A stretch of 7,099 bases of DNA from assembly GCA_946482355.1 (NCBI GenBank), contig CAMLRE010000113.1:1-7099 (forward strand), written 5' to 3'. Below are positions 5,891-7,099 of this stretch, in pieces. The first letter of the stretch is position 1. Every line of letters begins with the position of its first letter. The notes beneath the pieces are model-generated. The model ran no database searches and was not told where the DNA came from. It saw only the letters and a list, made by a program, of their open reading frames with translations. The position numbers and the translations under genes were made by a program. This DNA comes from an uncultured Bdellovibrio sp. GTDB lineage: Bacteria; Bdellovibrionota; Bdellovibrionia; Bdellovibrionales; Bdellovibrionaceae.

Positions 5891-6847
5891 AAAACAAGAC
5901 GTTCAATTTTGCGAGCACGCAAAATCGGCTTCGTATTGCGTGGTCGAAACAGCGGTCAGGCTGTGGTCGAATACATTCTTATTGTTTCAATCGCCGTAGC
6001 TATCATTTTTATTATGAAGGGTGCCTTCAGTGGCATGAGTAACTTCATCGATAATTATTTAGGAAAATATACAGAGTGTCTTATGGCGTACGGCGAGTTG
6101 CCAACATTGGGTATCAGAAATGATGACTTAAAAAAACACTTAAGCTCAGATTATAAATGTGAATCAGGTTTTAAACCTTTCACTGTAGCTGAAGGTCGAC
6201 CACCGATTGCCAATGGCAGTGCTGCTGGTGGCAGTAGTAAAAATAGCAACGGCAAAGGAAATTCGAATTCCAATAATTCATCGAATTCAAACGGAAGTTC
6301 CAGTGATCCGTCTTCAGCTGAAGCTGGCCGCGGTGATAGAGATGCTGTAGGCGGTAATGGTAGCGGTGGCAGTAACAGTGATCAGAATGCGAATACAAGG
6401 CCGCGCCGTGCAGGGCGAGGAACAGCAGATGGTATCGCCGGTGGTGATGGCAATCAGCGTTTGATCGAAGAAGAGGGCGACGAAGAAGGTGGCCGCGGGC
6501 GTAAAAGAAAGCCTCGTGAATCACGTATTATTTACAGAGATAGACCGCGTTATCGCGCCGTTCTGGGTGATGAAGCGGAACAAATTACCAAGCAATCCTC
6601 GCGTAGCTCAATTAGTCGTAAACCGACCTCACGTTCTATTGCTAAAGCCGAAGGTGGAAGCCTTCCTGGCCCACGTTCGGGCTTAATGCGCCCACCCCCT
6701 GAAAAAGTGGCGTATGTGGAAGAAACTAAAGACGAAGGCTGGGGATTTGGTAAGATCATCAAGTGGATCTTTATTATCGGTATGATCGTAGCTCTTGTAA
6801 TCTTTTTCGGGGGACAATTGCTCGGTTACTCGAATTCCGACAGCTAG
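5870..6847 (+). CDS. Flp/TadE-type prepilin-like protein with disordered middle and C-terminal membrane helix
   Basis: The 325-residue product has a basic leader (RR, RAR, RGR) ending at G29, then QAVVEYILIVSIAVAIIFIM. With G at -1 and E34/Y35 at +5/+6 this matches the prepilin peptidase site of Flp pilins and TadE-like pseudopilins, followed by the usual hydrophobic helix (about 36-52). Two cysteines (C70, C97) flank a small domain. Residues about 110-280 are low complexity: Ser/Asn/Gly-rich (114-145), then acidic (199-206) and Arg/Lys-rich (206-260). A second membrane helix (about 297-315, WIFIIGMIVALVIFFGG) precedes a short polar tail. Typical Flp pilins are far shorter and have one helix, so this is an atypical, perhaps anchored, family member; its function is unknown. 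The start is GTG at 5870, directly after an in-frame TAG, with only a weak AAG ribosome site; TTG codons at 5909 and 5936 are alternatives that shorten the leader. Confidence 0.85.
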   Translation: MKQELEQKTRRSILRARKIGFVLRGRNSGQAVVEYILIVSIAVAIIFIMKGAFSGMSNFIDNYLGKYTECLMAYGELPTLGIRNDDLKKHLSSDYKCESGFKPFTVAEGRPPIANGSAAGGSSKNSNGKGNSNSNNSSNSNGSSSDPSSAEAGRGDRDAVGGNGSGGSNSDQNANTRPRRAGRGTADGIAGGDGNQRLIEEEGDEEGGRGRKRKPRESRIIYRDRPRYRAVLGDEAEQITKQSSRSSISRKPTSRSIAKAEGGSLPGPRSGLMRPPPEKVAYVEETKDEGWGFGKIIKWIFIIGMIVALVIFFGGQLLGYSNSDS

Positions 6848-6859
6848 TTTTTTAGCCAT

Positions 6860-6874
6860 TTTGCCGGCGGCAAA
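6860..6874. repeat. Short GC-rich inverted repeat downstream of the prepilin-like gene
   Basis: TTTGCCG and CGGCAAA are perfect complements around a single G, so a real hairpin would open to about 5 bp with a 5-nt loop. It lies 13 nt after the stop at 6847. No T-run follows it on the plus strand; a T6 (6848-6853) precedes it instead, so it does not look like a standard intrinsic terminator, though it could protect a 3' end. Confidence 0.4.
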
Positions 6875-6899
6875 TAATTCACAATGCCGCAGGCAAATA
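6862..6899 (+). repeat. Imperfect 15-bp direct repeat, two copies
   Basis: TGCCGGCGGCAAATA (6862-6876) and TGCCGCAGGCAAATA (6885-6899) agree at 13 of 15 positions with starts 23 bp apart, about two helical turns. Each copy can also fold on itself (TGCC with GGCA). The last eight bases, GGCAAATA, recur at 6956-6963. The arrangement would fit tandem protein-binding sites ahead of the next gene, but no protein can be named. Confidence 0.45.
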
Positions 6900-6909
6900 G
6901 CGCATTTTA

Positions 6910-6915
6910 TATAAT
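6910..6915 (+). promoter_or_regulatory. Candidate -10 box for the downstream gene
   Basis: A perfect TATAAT lies in an AT-rich stretch, with an overlapping second near-match TACAAT at 6917-6922. No good -35 stands 16-18 nt upstream; that position falls in the second direct repeat (6885-6899), so an activator-dependent promoter is possible. A start near 6922 would give a leader of about 78 nt to the TTG at 7000. Confidence 0.3.
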
Positions 6916-6987
6916 ATACAATCGCCGATTTCTTCGTTGAAACTTTAGGTAAGTTGGCAAATAAAGAGTCCATAAATTTTCGTGAGC

Positions 6988-6993
6988 AGGGGA
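6988..6993 (+). promoter_or_regulatory. Shine-Dalgarno sequence deciding a TTG start
   Basis: AGGGGA stands 6 nt before TTG at 7000-7002. This is the best ribosome-binding match near the right edge and favours the TTG over an in-frame GTG at 6982, which has no comparable site upstream. Confidence 0.6.
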
Positions 6994-6999
6994 CTTAAA

Positions 7000-7099
7000 T
7001 TGATCGAGATTTTCAACGTTCAAAAGAACAAGCATTTTACATATGCGGAAGCAGAAGAGATTCTACCCCTGGTCTACCGCATTACTGACGACGCCAGCA
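7000..7099 (+). CDS. 5' end of an unknown gene, possibly DUF2203-like (runs off the window)
   Basis: From the TTG at 7000 the frame stays open for 33 codons to the right edge. An in-frame stop lies at 6973 and a GTG at 6982 is an alternative start. The visible residues include KHFTYAEAEEILPLVYRIT, which resembles the N-terminal FT-x-x-EA-x-x-LLP-x-V-x-x-I pattern of the small uncharacterised DUF2203 family. That is a resemblance over about 20 residues only, so the family call is tentative. The TTG start with a strong ribosome site (6988-6993) supports a real gene. It follows the prepilin-like gene in the same direction after a 152-nt gap that seems to hold its own promoter, so it is probably a separate transcription unit. 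Confidence 0.6.
   Translation, partial: MIEIFNVQKNKHFTYAEAEEILPLVYRITDDAS

Noticed and set aside
5842..6042. Rightward 66-codon frame starting with TTG at 5842
   Set aside because: It is out of frame with the prepilin-like gene, lacks a plausible ribosome site and has no motif; the GTG frame at 5870 carries the prepilin signal.
6255..6300. Possible tandem DNA repeat (two GAATTC sites and AAT/TCN-rich triplets)
   Set aside because: Unit spacing is irregular; the pattern is explained by Ser/Asn codons in a low-complexity protein segment.
6180..6524. Leftward 114-codon reading frame rich in His, Tyr and Cys
   Set aside because: It is the complement of the low-complexity Ser/Asn/Gly/Arg region of the prepilin-like gene; the odd composition comes from those codons, and there is no family motif or ribosome site.
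6848..6874. T6 run and hairpin as an intrinsic terminator
   Set aside because: The T-run comes before the hairpin on the plus strand and no T-run follows it, so the order is wrong for rightward termination; on the minus strand no gene ends here.
6683..6973. Leftward 96-codon frame across the 6848-6999 gap
   Set aside because: It overlaps the end of the prepilin-like gene, shows no recognisable motif and runs against the promoter-like and repeat signals of the gap.

Overview
The window looks like a piece of chromosome from a Bdellovibrio-type predatory bacterium or a close relative (Bdellovibrionota). This is an inference from the gene set, the AT-leaning composition with TTA-rich leucine usage, and a Flp/TadE-type prepilin-like protein; no single marker proves the taxon. 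I see no tRNA, rRNA, CRISPR array, insertion sequence or phage gene.

Positions 1-4673 hold a tight rightward gene run: the 3' end of obg, a fused nadD-rsfS gene, rlmH, a comF-family gene, a secreted LolA-like gene and rimO. The gaps are 5, 2, 34 and 41 nt, and the last pair overlaps by 4 nt (ATGA). Four of these activities concern the ribosome: Obg (50S assembly), RsfS (50S silencing through L14), RlmH (23S rRNA methylation) and RimO (S12 methylthiolation). NadD belongs to NAD synthesis, ComF is a zinc-finger/phosphoribosyltransferase protein, and the LolA-like protein is exported to the periplasm. The order obg-nadD-rsfS-rlmH is a familiar bacterial arrangement, but here nadD and rsfS form one 339-codon reading frame.

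Positions 4696-5829 hold a leftward gene for a secreted TPR-repeat protein. It converges on rimO with only about 22 nt between the stop codons and no obvious terminator. Diverging from it, and starting about 40 nt away, is a rightward gene (5870-6847). Its product has a Flp/TadE-like prepilin signal (G followed by E and Y at +5/+6), a long Ser/Asn/Gly- and Arg-rich middle and a second membrane helix near the C-terminus. The two are plausibly a co-regulated envelope pair. The short gap between them carries a perfect 6-bp palindrome.

Positions 6848-6999 are non-coding, with two similar GC-rich hairpins, a three-fold GGCAAATA motif and a perfect TATAAT box. They lead into the 5' end of a last gene that starts at a TTG codon behind a good Shine-Dalgarno sequence and runs off the window; its first residues resemble DUF2203 proteins.
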